A DNA stretch of 40,938 nt from Rubrivivax sp. (lineage in GTDB: Bacteria; Pseudomonadota; Gammaproteobacteria; Burkholderiales; Burkholderiaceae_C). The stretch covers positions 1 to 40,938 of the forward strand of contig JALHOU010000003.1 of the NCBI GenBank assembly GCA_022842825.1, given 5' to 3'. Below are positions 7,633 to 16,745 of this stretch, piece by piece. Below the pieces are notes generated by a model. The model searched no databases. It saw nothing but the letters and a program-made list of their open reading frames with translations, and was not told where the DNA came from. The translations under genes and the position numbers were made by a program. Each line of letters starts with the position of its first letter. Within the stretch, counting starts at the first letter, position 1.

Positions 7633-8889
7633 ATGACATCGACCGCATTCCCCGAACAGGGGCTGGCAGCGGAGCCGCTGTTCGCGCAGATGGAACAGGC
7701 GCGCAGCACGGACGTGGACTGGAAGCGCGGTCGCCTGGGCCTGTATGTGCACTATGCGGGCGAGGACGTGCTGGCCGTCGCCAGGGAAGCGTATCTGCGC
7801 TTCTTCTCCGAGAACGCGCTCGGCCCCAAGGCCTTCCCGAGCCTGAAGCGCTTCGAGGACGACATCGTGGCCTGGACGGCGAGCATCCTTCAAGCCGGTT
7901 CCGCCGCCAGCGGCGTGGTCACCTCGGGCGGCACCGAGAGCATCTTCCTGGCCATGAAGACGGCGCGCGACTGGGCCCGCGCCGAACGGCCCGCCATCAC
8001 CGGCGTGCCCGAGGTCGTCGCGCCCGTCAGCGCCCACCCCGCGTTCGACAAGTCGGCCCACTACCTGGGCCTGCGCGTGCGCCGCGTGCCCTTGCGCGCC
8101 GACTTCCGCGCCGATGCCGAAGCGATGGCACGCGCGGTCTCGCCGGCCACGATCATGGTCGTCGGCTCGGCACCCGCGTTTCCGCACGGTGTCATCGACC
8201 CGATTCCCGACCTCGCGCGGCTGGCGCGCGAGCGCGGCCTGTGGATGCATGTCGATGCCTGCGTCGGTGGTTTCCTGGCGCCGTTCGCGCGCCGCATCGG
8301 CTACCCGATCCCGCCCTTCGACTTCGCCGTCGAGGGCGTGTCTTCCATGTCGGCCGATCTGCACAAGTACGGCTTCACGGCCAAAGGCGCATCGACCCTG
8401 CTGCTGGCTGACGCCGGGATGCGCCGCCATCTGGTCTTCGAATTCGACGGCTGGCCGCGTGGCCGCTATGCCTCGCCCACTTTCGCCGGCACGCGCCCCG
8501 GCGGCGCGATCGCGGCGGCCTGGGCGGTGATGCGCCATCTGGGTGCCGAGGGCTACTCTCGCCTGGCCCGCGCCATCATGGGAGCACGCGACCGCTGGAT
8601 GGCCGGCATCGAGGCGATCGAGGGCTTGCAAGTCGTCGGCCGGCCCGACCTCTCGGTCTTCGGGTTCACCGGCCGCGACGTGGACATGTTCGCCGTCGCC
8701 GAACAGATGACCGCACGCGGCTGGTTCGTCTCGACCATGAGCGAGCCGCCCGGCATCCACCTCGGCATGCCGACCATGGCGCACGTGCCCCATGTCGACG
8801 AGTACCTGGCCGACCTGGCCGCGGCGGTGGCCGCGGTGCGCGCCGGCCGTCTGAGTGCCGCCTCGCGGGACGTGTCGTATGGCGGGTGA
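7633..8889 (+). CDS. PLP-dependent lyase/decarboxylase, sphingosine-1-phosphate-lyase-like (copy 1)
   Basis: The 418-residue fold-type I PLP enzyme belongs to the group II decarboxylase / sphingosine-1-phosphate lyase branch. Visible landmarks are TSGGTES (97-103, cofactor phosphate site), SAHPAFDKSAHYLG, MHVDAC (Asp about 208, pyridine nitrogen partner) and SADLHKYGF (Lys about 245, Schiff base). No membrane segment is present, unlike the eukaryotic lyase. It is close to a second copy at 18389-19624, with roughly half the positions identical by eye. GGAGC upstream of ATG 7633 is a plausible ribosome site. Substrates probably are small amino alcohols or amino acids carrying an anionic group. 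Its 3' end overlaps the hydantoinase A gene by 11 nt. Confidence 0.88.
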   Translation: MTSTAFPEQGLAAEPLFAQMEQARSTDVDWKRGRLGLYVHYAGEDVLAVAREAYLRFFSENALGPKAFPSLKRFEDDIVAWTASILQAGSAASGVVTSGGTESIFLAMKTARDWARAERPAITGVPEVVAPVSAHPAFDKSAHYLGLRVRRVPLRADFRADAEAMARAVSPATIMVVGSAPAFPHGVIDPIPDLARLARERGLWMHVDACVGGFLAPFARRIGYPIPPFDFAVEGVSSMSADLHKYGFTAKGASTLLLADAGMRRHLVFEFDGWPRGRYASPTFAGTRPGGAIAAAWAVMRHLGAEGYSRLARAIMGARDRWMAGIEAIEGLQVVGRPDLSVFGFTGRDVDMFAVAEQMTARGWFVSTMSEPPGIHLGMPTMAHVPHVDEYLADLAAAVAAVRAGRLSAASRDVSYGG

Positions 8890-10999
8890 CCTGCGGCCCG
8901 CGACCCCAGCGGGCAGGCGCGACCTCGTGCTGGGTGTGGACGTGGGCGGCACCTTCACCGACCTGCTGCTGCTCGACCCTTCGACCCGCCGCCTCACGGT
9001 GGCCAAGGTGCCGACCACGCCGCGCGACCAGTCCCTCGGGTTCATGGCCGGCATCCAGGCGCTGGGGCTCGATGCAGCGCGTGCGCGCACCATCGTGCAC
9101 GGCACCACCGCGGCCACCAACGCCGTGCTCGAACGCAAGGGCGCGCGCTGCGGGCTCATCACCACAGCGGGCTTCGGCGACATCCTGGAGCTGGCGCGCC
9201 GCACGCGCCCGCACCTGTTCGGCCTCACCGGCGAGTTCGAGTCGCTGATCGCGCGCGAGCTGCGCCTCGAGGTGCGCGAGCGCATCGACGCCGACGGCGC
9301 CGTGCTGGTGCCGCTGGACGAAGCCGATGTGCGCGCCGCGGTCGCCGAACTGCAGCGCCTGGGCGCCGAATCGATTGCCGTGCACTTCCTGCACTCGTAT
9401 GCCAACCCGGCCCACGAGCGCCGCTGCCTCGAGCTCGTGCGCTCGTTGTGGCCCAACGACCATGTCTCGGCCGGCTCGGAGCTGCTGCCGGAAATCCGCG
9501 AGTTCGAGCGCGGCACCGTGGTGGCACTCAACGCCTACGTGCAGCCGATCGTCGCCGGCTACATCCAGCGCCTGTCGCGCCGGCTGGCCGAGGCCGGCTT
9601 CCAGCGAGAACTGCTGATCATGCAGGGCAATGGCGGCATGATGGACGCGACGCTGACGCGCCGGCATGCCGTGCACACGGTGCTGTCGGGGCCGGCCTCG
9701 GGCGCCATCGCCGCGGCCCGCATCGGCCAGGCGGCGGGGCTGCCCAACCTCATCACCTGCGACATGGGCGGCACGAGCTTCGATGTCTCGGTCATCGTCG
9801 ACGGCGAACCGGCGATCACGCGCGAACGCAGCATCGACTATGCGATTCCGCTGCGCATCCCGATGATCGACATCCACACCATCGGTGCCGGCGGCGGCAG
9901 CCTGGCGCGCATCACCAGCGGCGGCATGCTGCAGGTCGGGCCCCAGAGCGCGGGCGCCGACCCGGGACCGATCTGCTTCGGGCGCGGCGGCACCGAAGCG
10001 ACGGTGACCGACGCCAACCTCGTGCTCGGGCGCATCAATCCGGCGCGCCTCACGGGGGTGGCCCGCGGCGCCGACGTGGCGCAGGTGCGCCGCCAGATCG
10101 GCGAGCGCATCGGCGCGCCGCTGGGCCTGGATGCCGACGCGGCCGCGGCCGGCATCCTGGCCGTGGCCAACGCCGCGATGGCCGATGCCATCCGCTTCAT
10201 GTCCATCGAGAAGGGGTTCGACCCGCGCGACTTCGCGCTCTTCGCCTTCGGCGGCGCCGGGCCGTTGCACGCCGCAGCGCTGGCGCGCGAACTCGGCGTG
10301 CCGCGCATCCTGGTGCCGCTGTACCCCGGCATCACCTCGGCGCTGGGTTGTGTGCTGGCCGACGTGCGCCACGACTATGGCCTCACGGTGAACCGGCCGC
10401 TCGAGGAGGTGCATGGCGCCTGGGTCGACGAGGTGTTGGCCGCGCAGGCCGCCGAGGGCCGCGCCTTGATCGAGCGCGAGGCGGTCGAGGTCTCCGGCTG
10501 CGACTGCCTGCACGAGGCCGACTTCCTGTACCAGGGCCAGACCCACGTGATGCGCGTTCCGGTGCACAGCCCCGGCTTCGACCCGGCGCGCACGCGCGCG
10601 CAGTTCGAGGCGCTCTACCGCGAGCGCTTCGATGTCGACCTGTCGGAGATGCGCCCCATCCTGGCCGCGTTGCGCACGGCAGTGATCGGCCGCCGCGAAC
10701 GGCTGGAGGGCCTTGGCCGGCCGGCCGCAGCACAGTCCGACAACGCGCCGGCGCAAGCCGTAGCGCAGCCTGCCCTGTCGCCTCCGCCGGCCGCCGCGCG
10801 GGCGGTGTGGTTCAACGGCCAATGGATCCAGACCCCCATCGTGGCGCGCCAGGCGCTGCAGCCGGGTGCCGAACTGCGCGGGCCGGCCATCGTCGAGCAG
10901 CTCGACACCACCACCATCATCGAGCCGGGCGATGTCGCTCGCGTCGACGCCATGGGCAACCTGATCATCAGCATTGCAGCCGGGGCCCAATCAGCATGA
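8879..10999 (+). CDS. Hydantoinase/oxoprolinase family protein, subunit A
   Basis: The 706-residue product matches the HyuA family (N-methylhydantoinase, 5-oxoprolinase, acetone/acetophenone carboxylase beta-type subunits). It has the ASKHA ATP-binding start DVGGTFTDLLLLD (residues about 21-33), HGTTAATNAVLERKG, the MQGNGG segment, SGPASGAIAA, TCDMGGTSFDVSV and FGGAGPLHAAALA. Such subunits use ATP to activate a lactam, imide or ketone for hydrolysis or carboxylation together with subunit B. ATG 8879 overlaps the preceding gene; an upstream in-frame ATG lies wholly within that gene and adds no family sequence. The last bases share ATGA with the subunit B start. The linker near residues 610-640 is Ala/Pro-rich and variable. 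Confidence 0.93.
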   Translation: MAGDLRPATPAGRRDLVLGVDVGGTFTDLLLLDPSTRRLTVAKVPTTPRDQSLGFMAGIQALGLDAARARTIVHGTTAATNAVLERKGARCGLITTAGFGDILELARRTRPHLFGLTGEFESLIARELRLEVRERIDADGAVLVPLDEADVRAAVAELQRLGAESIAVHFLHSYANPAHERRCLELVRSLWPNDHVSAGSELLPEIREFERGTVVALNAYVQPIVAGYIQRLSRRLAEAGFQRELLIMQGNGGMMDATLTRRHAVHTVLSGPASGAIAAARIGQAAGLPNLITCDMGGTSFDVSVIVDGEPAITRERSIDYAIPLRIPMIDIHTIGAGGGSLARITSGGMLQVGPQSAGADPGPICFGRGGTEATVTDANLVLGRINPARLTGVARGADVAQVRRQIGERIGAPLGLDADAAAAGILAVANAAMADAIRFMSIEKGFDPRDFALFAFGGAGPLHAAALARELGVPRILVPLYPGITSALGCVLADVRHDYGLTVNRPLEEVHGAWVDEVLAAQAAEGRALIEREAVEVSGCDCLHEADFLYQGQTHVMRVPVHSPGFDPARTRAQFEALYRERFDVDLSEMRPILAALRTAVIGRRERLEGLGRPAAAQSDNAPAQAVAQPALSPPPAAARAVWFNGQWIQTPIVARQALQPGAELRGPAIVEQLDTTTIIEPGDVARVDAMGNLIISIAAGAQSA

Positions 11000-12750
11000 G
11001 CGCAGCACTGACGCACCCCGCGCCGGCCGCCCGCGTCGACCCGATCACGCTGGCGGTGATCCACAACAGCCTGAAAATGGTCACCGGCGAGATGGACCTG
11101 GTGCAGGAGAAGACCTCGTTCTCGCCCATCATCAGCGAGGCGATGGACCGCGCCAACGGCATCTACGCCGCGCACAACGGCGAGCTCATCGTGCAGGGCG
11201 CGCGCGGCCTGCCGCTGTTCATCGGTGTGATGCAGGCCACCGTGGGCGCCGTGATCGCGCGTGCCGGCACGCTGCGCCAGGGCGACGTGGTGATCGTCAA
11301 CGATCCCTACCTGGGCGGCACGCACCTGATGGACGTGCGGCTGGTGGCGCCGTTTTTCCACGAGGGCCGGCTGTGGGCCTGGCTGGCCAACTCCGCGCAC
11401 TGGGCGGACATCGGCGGCTCGGTGGCCGGCGGGTTCTCCAGCGATACCACCGAGGTGCACCAGGAGGGTCTGCGCCTGCCGCCGATCCGCATCTGCCGTG
11501 AGGGCGAGATCGACCACGACCTGCTGGCGCTGATCCTGGCCAACTGCCGCGTGCCCGACGAGCGCATCGGCGACCTCAAGGCGCAGCTGGGGGCGCTGAA
11601 GGTCGGCGAACGCCGCCTGCGGGCCCTGATCGAGCGCTACGGTGCGCCCACGGTCGAAGCGGTGATCGCCGAGGTCCGCCAGCGCGCCGAAGCCGAGATG
11701 CGCGCCCACATCGAAGCCATCCCCGACGGCGTCTATGCGTTCGAGGCGCCGATGGACAGCGACGGCATCAGTGACGAGCCCTTGTGGGTGCGCGTCGACA
11801 TGGGTGTGCGCGGCAGCGAACTGCATTTCGACTTCTCGCGCAGCAGCCCGGCCTGCCGGGGGCCGCTGAACACGCCGTTCGCCACCACCGTCTCGGCGAC
11901 GATGATCGGCCTGCGCCATGTGTTCCCCGATGTGCCGATGAATGCCGGCTGCTTCGCGCCGGTGCACATCCCGCCGCCGCGCGGCACCTTCCTGCACGCG
12001 GAGTATCCCCGGCCGGTGGCCGGCGCGGCCGCCGAGTGCTCGCAGCGCGTGGTCGAGGCCGTGCTCGGTGCGCTGGGGAAGGCGGTGCCGCAGCGCGCCT
12101 ACGCCGGCCCCTTCGGCACCGCGGGCAACTTCAGCCTGGGCGGCTACGACCCGCAGCGCGGCAGGCACTACGTGATGTACTACTTCAGCGGCGGCGGCTA
12201 CGGCGGCCACTGGGGCGGTGACGGGCACACGAATGCCTGCGCCACCATCGCCTTCACCCAGACGCAGCCGTTCGAGATCCTCGAGTCGCACTACCCGGTG
12301 TTGTTCGACCACGCGCGCATCCGCCCAGGCTCGGCCGGCGCGGGGCGCTTTCGCGGCGGCTTCGGCATCGACTACAGGGTGACGCTGCGGCGTGGCGAGG
12401 CGACGGCGGCGTTCATGATGGACCACGGCCGCTTCCCGCCGTTTGCGTTGGGCGGCGGAAAGCACGGTGCGATGACCGAGATCGAGGTCAGCCGACACGG
12501 CGAGCTCAGCCGGCCGGCCCACGTGTCCAAGGGCTCGGGCTTCGAGCTCGAGCCGGGCGACTGGGTGAAGGTGAGCACACCCGGCGGCGGCGGCTGGGGC
12601 AACCCGCGTGAACGCGATCGCGACCGGGTCGCGCGCGACGTGTCGCGTGGCTACATCACCGAAGAGCAGGCGCGGGCGGACTATGGATTCGAGCCGCGTG
12701 GCGATGGATCGGCGGGCGACCTTCCAGTGTGTTCAACAGTGAGGAGATGA
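10996..12750 (+). CDS. Hydantoinase/oxoprolinase family protein, subunit B
   Basis: The 584-residue product has the HyuB family landmarks: RVDPITLAVIHNSLKMVTGEM at the N-terminus, NDPYLGGTHLMDV, HWADIGGSVAGGF, the LNTPFATT region, ECSQRVVEAVL and a C-terminal glycine-rich STPGGGGWGNPRERD. It forms the catalytic complex with subunit A. The reaction could be ATP-dependent opening of a cyclic amide or carboxylation of a ketone; sequence alone cannot choose. It starts within the ATGA of the A gene (translational coupling) and ends 2 nt before the TRAP binding-protein gene. Confidence 0.93.
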   Translation: MSAALTHPAPAARVDPITLAVIHNSLKMVTGEMDLVQEKTSFSPIISEAMDRANGIYAAHNGELIVQGARGLPLFIGVMQATVGAVIARAGTLRQGDVVIVNDPYLGGTHLMDVRLVAPFFHEGRLWAWLANSAHWADIGGSVAGGFSSDTTEVHQEGLRLPPIRICREGEIDHDLLALILANCRVPDERIGDLKAQLGALKVGERRLRALIERYGAPTVEAVIAEVRQRAEAEMRAHIEAIPDGVYAFEAPMDSDGISDEPLWVRVDMGVRGSELHFDFSRSSPACRGPLNTPFATTVSATMIGLRHVFPDVPMNAGCFAPVHIPPPRGTFLHAEYPRPVAGAAAECSQRVVEAVLGALGKAVPQRAYAGPFGTAGNFSLGGYDPQRGRHYVMYYFSGGGYGGHWGGDGHTNACATIAFTQTQPFEILESHYPVLFDHARIRPGSAGAGRFRGGFGIDYRVTLRRGEATAAFMMDHGRFPPFALGGGKHGAMTEIEVSRHGELSRPAHVSKGSGFELEPGDWVKVSTPGGGGWGNPRERDRDRVARDVSRGYITEEQARADYGFEPRGDGSAGDLPVCSTVRR

Positions 12751-12752
12751 CG

Positions 12753-13745
12753 ATGCAAGGCCTTCAAGCGAAATGGTGTGCCGTGGCGGCGGCCTGTCTG
12801 GTGTTCGGCCATTCGGCCCAGGCGCAGACCGGCAAGGTCACCATCAAGCTCAACCTGGGCACGCCCGCAGGGCACCCCTACAACGTGGGCGCGGATGCGT
12901 TCAAGCGCATCGTCGAGGCCGACTCGGGCGGCGCCATCGTGGTCCAGATCTTCCCCTCGGCCCAGCTCGGCAGCGAGGTCGAGAGCGCGAAGAACGTGCA
13001 GCTCGGGACGCTGGAGGCGACGATCGCCTCGACCAGCAACATGAGCTCCTTCGTCGAGCGGTACAACGTCTTCTCGGTGCCCTATGTCTTCAAGTCGATT
13101 TCGTGCTCGTTCAAGGTCGTCGATGGCGCGGTGGGGTCCGAGCTGGCCGACACGCTCTTGAAGGGCTCGCGCGTGCGCGTGCTGGGTTATCCGACCTTCG
13201 GCGCCCGGCACCTCTTCAACACCAAGCGGCGCGTGGTCAAGGTCGATGACATCAAGGGCCTGAAGATCCGCGCCCCCGACGCGCTGCTCGAAGCCACCTG
13301 GCGCGCGCTCGGCGGCAATCCAGTGCCGCTGCCGTTCCCCGAGGTGTTCAACGCATTGCAGCAAGGCGTGATCGACGGCGATGCGAACCCGCTCACCAGC
13401 ATCCAGACCTTCCGCTGGTACGAGTCGGTCAAGTACGTCTCGCTCACGAGTACCGCGGTCGGCGTCGGCGTCTTCATCCTCAACGAGCCGTTCTTCCAGA
13501 AGCTGCCCAAGGCCCAGCAGGACATCGTGCTGCGTGCCGCGGCCGAGGCGGTGAGGGCGAACCGTGAGAGCGAGGCGGCGCTGAATGCCAAGGCTGAGGC
13601 CTTCCTGCGCACCCAGGGCGTCACCTTCGACACGCCGAACCAGGACGAATTCCGCGCCCGCCTGGCCCCAGTGTTCGATACCGCGAAGACGCGCTTCGGC
13701 CAGGAGCTGCTGGACCGCATCGGCGCGGCCCAGACCGGCTGCTGA
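12753..13745 (+). CDS. TRAP transporter solute-binding protein (DctP family)
   Basis: The 330-residue DctP-type periplasmic receptor has a signal peptide (MQGLQAKW, a hydrophobic stretch, SAQAQ). Mature sequence begins VTIKLNLGTPAGHPYNVGADAFK. The signature Arg region GLKIRAPDALLEATWRALGGNPVPLPFPEVFNALQQGVIDG fits binding of an organic acid carboxylate. GAGGAG at 12741-12746 lies 6 nt before ATG 12753, which decides the start over a GTG at 12729 and an ATG at 12747. It supplies substrate to the DctQM pair that follows. Confidence 0.93.
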   Translation: MQGLQAKWCAVAAACLVFGHSAQAQTGKVTIKLNLGTPAGHPYNVGADAFKRIVEADSGGAIVVQIFPSAQLGSEVESAKNVQLGTLEATIASTSNMSSFVERYNVFSVPYVFKSISCSFKVVDGAVGSELADTLLKGSRVRVLGYPTFGARHLFNTKRRVVKVDDIKGLKIRAPDALLEATWRALGGNPVPLPFPEVFNALQQGVIDGDANPLTSIQTFRWYESVKYVSLTSTAVGVGVFILNEPFFQKLPKAQQDIVLRAAAEAVRANRESEAALNAKAEAFLRTQGVTFDTPNQDEFRARLAPVFDTAKTRFGQELLDRIGAAQTGC

Positions 13746-13754
13746 GCGCGCGCC

Positions 13755-14258
13755 ATGCCGGCCGAGCCAACGGCGGACACGAAGCGGGCCGCGGGCCCGC
13801 TGCAACTGCTCGATCGTGCCGAGGAGTTCGTGGCTGTGGGCCTGCTCGCCGTGCTCGGGCTGCTGCTGGGTGCGCAGGTGCTGCTGCGCTTCGCCTTCGG
13901 CCTGGGCTATGGCTGGATGGAAGAGATCATCCGCATGCTCTTCATCTGGGTCATCTTCCTCGGCGCGGTGGTCGCCATGCGGACCAACCTGCATATCCGG
14001 GTCGAGGCCGGATTGATGCTCTTTCCGGCTCGGTGGCGCCCTGCGCTGGCGTGGCTGGGTGACCTGATCCTGTTCGCGTTCTGCATCGCCATGGCGTGGT
14101 ACGGGGCGCAGCTGGTGGCCTCCACGCTGGAGGTGGAGTTCCGCCTCACCTCCACCGGGCTGTCGATGTTCTGGCCCTACCTGATCATTCCGCTCAGCTT
14201 CGGACTGCAGGCCTTGCGCCTGGCCCTGTGGCGCTTCGGCGTGCGGGGCGCGCCATGA
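13755..14258 (+). CDS. TRAP transporter small membrane subunit (DctQ family)
   Basis: The 167-residue protein has four predicted membrane helices. The family segment GYGWMEEIIRMLFIWVIFLGAVVAMRTNLHIRVEAG spans helix 2 and the following loop. DctQ is the small integral-membrane partner of DctM. It starts 9 nt after the receptor gene and its stop shares ATGA with the DctM start. Confidence 0.92.
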   Translation: MPAEPTADTKRAAGPLQLLDRAEEFVAVGLLAVLGLLLGAQVLLRFAFGLGYGWMEEIIRMLFIWVIFLGAVVAMRTNLHIRVEAGLMLFPARWRPALAWLGDLILFAFCIAMAWYGAQLVASTLEVEFRLTSTGLSMFWPYLIIPLSFGLQALRLALWRFGVRGAP

Positions 14259-15556
14259 TGGCCTGGCTGGCCAGTATCGATGTCTCGGCACTGCTGTTCG
14301 GTGCCCTGCTCGTGCTGCTGGTGCTGGGCGTGCCGATCGCCCACGCGCTGGGCGCGGCGACGCTGCTTCTGGTGCTGGCGCAGGGCATTCCGCCGGTGTT
14401 CCTGCCGCAGACCACCTTCAACACGTCCGACTCGTTCCCGCTGGTGGCGGTGCCGTTCTTCGTGCTGGCCGGCTACCTGATGGAGTACGGCGGGCTGTCG
14501 CAGCGGTTGGTGAACTTGGCCTCGGCGCTCATCGGGCACGTGCAGGGCGGCTTCGCCTGCGTCACGATCCTCGCGTGCATGTTCTTCGCCGCCATGTCGG
14601 GGTCGGGCCCGGCCACCGTGGCGGCGATCGGCACGCTGATGATCCCGGCCATGATCCGCGTCGGCTATGACCGGCCTTTCGCTGCCGCCGTGGCATCCAC
14701 CGGCGGCACGCTGGGCATCATGATTCCGCCCAGCAACCCGATGATCATCTACGGCGTGGTCGGCAACGTCTCGGTGACGCAGCTGTTCATCGCCGGCATC
14801 GTGCCGGGCCTGCTGACCGGCTTCATGCTGATCGTCGGTTCGTGGTGGCTGTGCCGGCGCTACGGATTCGTCGGCTCGGGCGAGCGCCCCAGCACACAAC
14901 GGATGTGGCGCGCCGTGCTCGACGCGCGTTGGGCGCTGCTGGCGCCGGTGGTCGTGCTGGGCGGCATCTACGGCGGGGTCTTCACGCCGACCGAAGCCTC
15001 GGTGGTGGCCGCCTTCTACGGGCTCGCCGTGGGCCTGTTCGTCTACCGCGAGCTGAACCTGCGCCTGGTCTACCGGGCGCTGGCCAATGCGGTGCTGGTG
15101 GGCGGCACGGTCACGATCATCGTCGGCCTGGCCTCCGGGTTCGGGCGCCTGCTCACCCAGTATCAGATTCCGCAGCAGCTCACGCAGTCGGTGCTGTCGC
15201 TGTCGACCAACTGGTTCGTGGTACTGACCATCATCTGCATCGGGCTCATCATCATCGGCACCTTCATGGAGACGCTGGCCACGATCGTGCTGCTGACGCC
15301 GATCCTGCTGCCGGTGGTGGTGGCGCTCGGGGTCGACCCCATCCACTTCGGCATCCTGATCGTGATCACGTCGGAGATCGGCTTCCTCACGCCGCCGCTG
15401 GGGGTGAATCTCTTCGTCGCCATGGGCATCGCGAAAGTCACGTTGGAGGAGATCACCAAGGCCGTGCTGCCCTTCCTGTGGATGCTGTGTGCGATGACGG
15501 TGATCCTGACCGCGCTGCCGGAAATCAGCCTGTGGTTGCCCCGGCTGCTGCGCTGA
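14255..15556 (+). CDS. TRAP transporter large permease subunit (DctM family)
   Basis: The 433-residue polytopic permease has the usual length (about 425-440) and signatures: FVLAGYLMEYGGLSQRL, the MSGSGPATVAAIG hairpin, GGTLGIMIPPSNPMIIYG and FTPTEASVVAAFYGL, with a second half ending in GFLTPPLGVNLFVAMG. It is the sodium-coupled transport channel of the TRAP system. The start is in the ATGA shared with DctQ. A 138-nt gap follows before the ABC genes. Confidence 0.94.
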   Translation: MMAWLASIDVSALLFGALLVLLVLGVPIAHALGAATLLLVLAQGIPPVFLPQTTFNTSDSFPLVAVPFFVLAGYLMEYGGLSQRLVNLASALIGHVQGGFACVTILACMFFAAMSGSGPATVAAIGTLMIPAMIRVGYDRPFAAAVASTGGTLGIMIPPSNPMIIYGVVGNVSVTQLFIAGIVPGLLTGFMLIVGSWWLCRRYGFVGSGERPSTQRMWRAVLDARWALLAPVVVLGGIYGGVFTPTEASVVAAFYGLAVGLFVYRELNLRLVYRALANAVLVGGTVTIIVGLASGFGRLLTQYQIPQQLTQSVLSLSTNWFVVLTIICIGLIIIGTFMETLATIVLLTPILLPVVVALGVDPIHFGILIVITSEIGFLTPPLGVNLFVAMGIAKVTLEEITKAVLPFLWMLCAMTVILTALPEISLWLPRLLR

Positions 15557-15597
15557 TCCAATGACGACGCCTGCGCTTGGCACTGCGATGCCACGGA

Positions 15598-15626
15598 TTG
15601 ACGACCCCTCAGGGCCCGCTTAGCCT
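15598..15626 (+). promoter_or_regulatory. Possible internal promoter before the ABC importer genes
   Basis: TTGACG (15598-15603) and TAGCCT (15621-15626) are 17 bp apart, in the only gap above 100 nt between the PLP and ABC genes. The -35 is good and the -10 poor. It could give the ABC and second PLP genes independent expression. Confidence 0.35.
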
Positions 15627-15694
15627 CGCTGCACCTCCCCGCCATTCCACCTGCAACTTCGCCGCGATTCCCGCCGGCACCAGAAAGGCTGCTC

Positions 15695-16732
15695 ATGAAG
15701 CTCCACCTGTCGCGTCGCGACTTCGGCCTCGCGGCCTCGAACATGCTGCTGGGCTCGGTGGCCGGGGGAGGCCTGCTCGCGGCCGGGCCGGTGATGGCGC
15801 AGCAGAAGACGGTGAACCTGGGCACGTTCGGCAGCGTCGACGTGCAGAACTACATCCGCGCCAAGGGCGCGATGGCCAAGACCTTCGGTGCCGGCACCAA
15901 GGTGGAGTTCGTCACCGTGCGCGCGGGCTCGGAGGTGATCGCGGCCATCGCCGGCAACAGCCTGGACATGTGCAACCTGGGCTCGAGCCCCATGGTCGTG
16001 GGCTATGCCAACGGCGTGCAGGCCTCGCTCGTGTACGTGTACAAGAACATCATCGACAGCGAGGCGCTGGTGGTGCAGAACAGCGCCAACATCAAGACGC
16101 TGGCCGACATGCGCGGCAAACGCGTGGGCCTGCCTTTCAACACCTCGGTGCACTTCGCCGCGCTGGCCGCGTTCAAGACCGCGGGGCTCGGCCTCAACGA
16201 CGTCAAGCTCATCAACATGCGGGCCGACACCATTGCCTCGGCCTGGGCGCGGCGCGAGATCGACGCCAGCTACATCTGGGTGCCGGTGGTGCCCAAGCTC
16301 GTGGAGGACGCCGGCACCATCATCTTCAAGACCGGTGACCTCAACGCCACGGGGCTGGTGATGTTCGACGCCTTCCTCGTGCGCGACGAGTTCAAGAAGA
16401 AGCACCCGGACCTGGTGCTCGCGTTCCTGAAGGACTTCGAGCAACTGGCCGTGACCTTCAAGCAGAACCCGAAGGACGTGGTCGAGACGATGACCAAGTT
16501 CCTCGGCGTGGACGAGGCGGCGGTGATGCGCTCGCTGAACACTTTCTATCCGGTGTCGGCCAAGGAGCAGCTCACCGCCAAGTGGCTGGGCAAGCCGGGC
16601 GAGCGCAACTCGGCCGTGGTGCGCACGCTGCAGACACAGGCCGAATTCCTGAAGGAGACCGGCCAGATCAACGCACTGCCCAAGGACATGAACGGGTTGA
16701 TCGACACGAGCTTCGTCGCGCAGATGGTCTAG
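15695..16732 (+). CDS. Taurine/sulfonate-type ABC transporter substrate-binding protein
   Basis: The 345-residue protein resembles TauA. It has SLDMCNLGSSPMVVGYANGV, the DSEALVVQNSANIKTLADMRG segment (TauA: SEALVVKK with PEDLIG), KRVGLPFNTSVHFAALAAFK and ASYIWVPVVPKL, in the same order as in E. coli TauA. The N-terminus LSRRDFGLAAS followed by a hydrophobic run and VMA is a twin-arginine-type signal peptide, so it may be exported folded by Tat. Taurine-family proteins bind amino-sulfonates and other small anionic or aromatic molecules, so taurine itself is only one possibility. No tauD-like dioxygenase is encoded nearby. Confidence 0.88.
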   Translation: MKLHLSRRDFGLAASNMLLGSVAGGGLLAAGPVMAQQKTVNLGTFGSVDVQNYIRAKGAMAKTFGAGTKVEFVTVRAGSEVIAAIAGNSLDMCNLGSSPMVVGYANGVQASLVYVYKNIIDSEALVVQNSANIKTLADMRGKRVGLPFNTSVHFAALAAFKTAGLGLNDVKLINMRADTIASAWARREIDASYIWVPVVPKLVEDAGTIIFKTGDLNATGLVMFDAFLVRDEFKKKHPDLVLAFLKDFEQLAVTFKQNPKDVVETMTKFLGVDEAAVMRSLNTFYPVSAKEQLTAKWLGKPGERNSAVVRTLQTQAEFLKETGQINALPKDMNGLIDTSFVAQMV

Positions 16733-16745
16733 GCGGCCGAGCGAC

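Noticed and set aside
6820-9531. A minus-strand open frame of about 900 codons opposite the IclR, PLP and HyuA genes
   Set aside because: Low-complexity Arg/Ala/Gly/His-rich translation typical of an antisense shadow; the plus-strand genes carry clear motifs.
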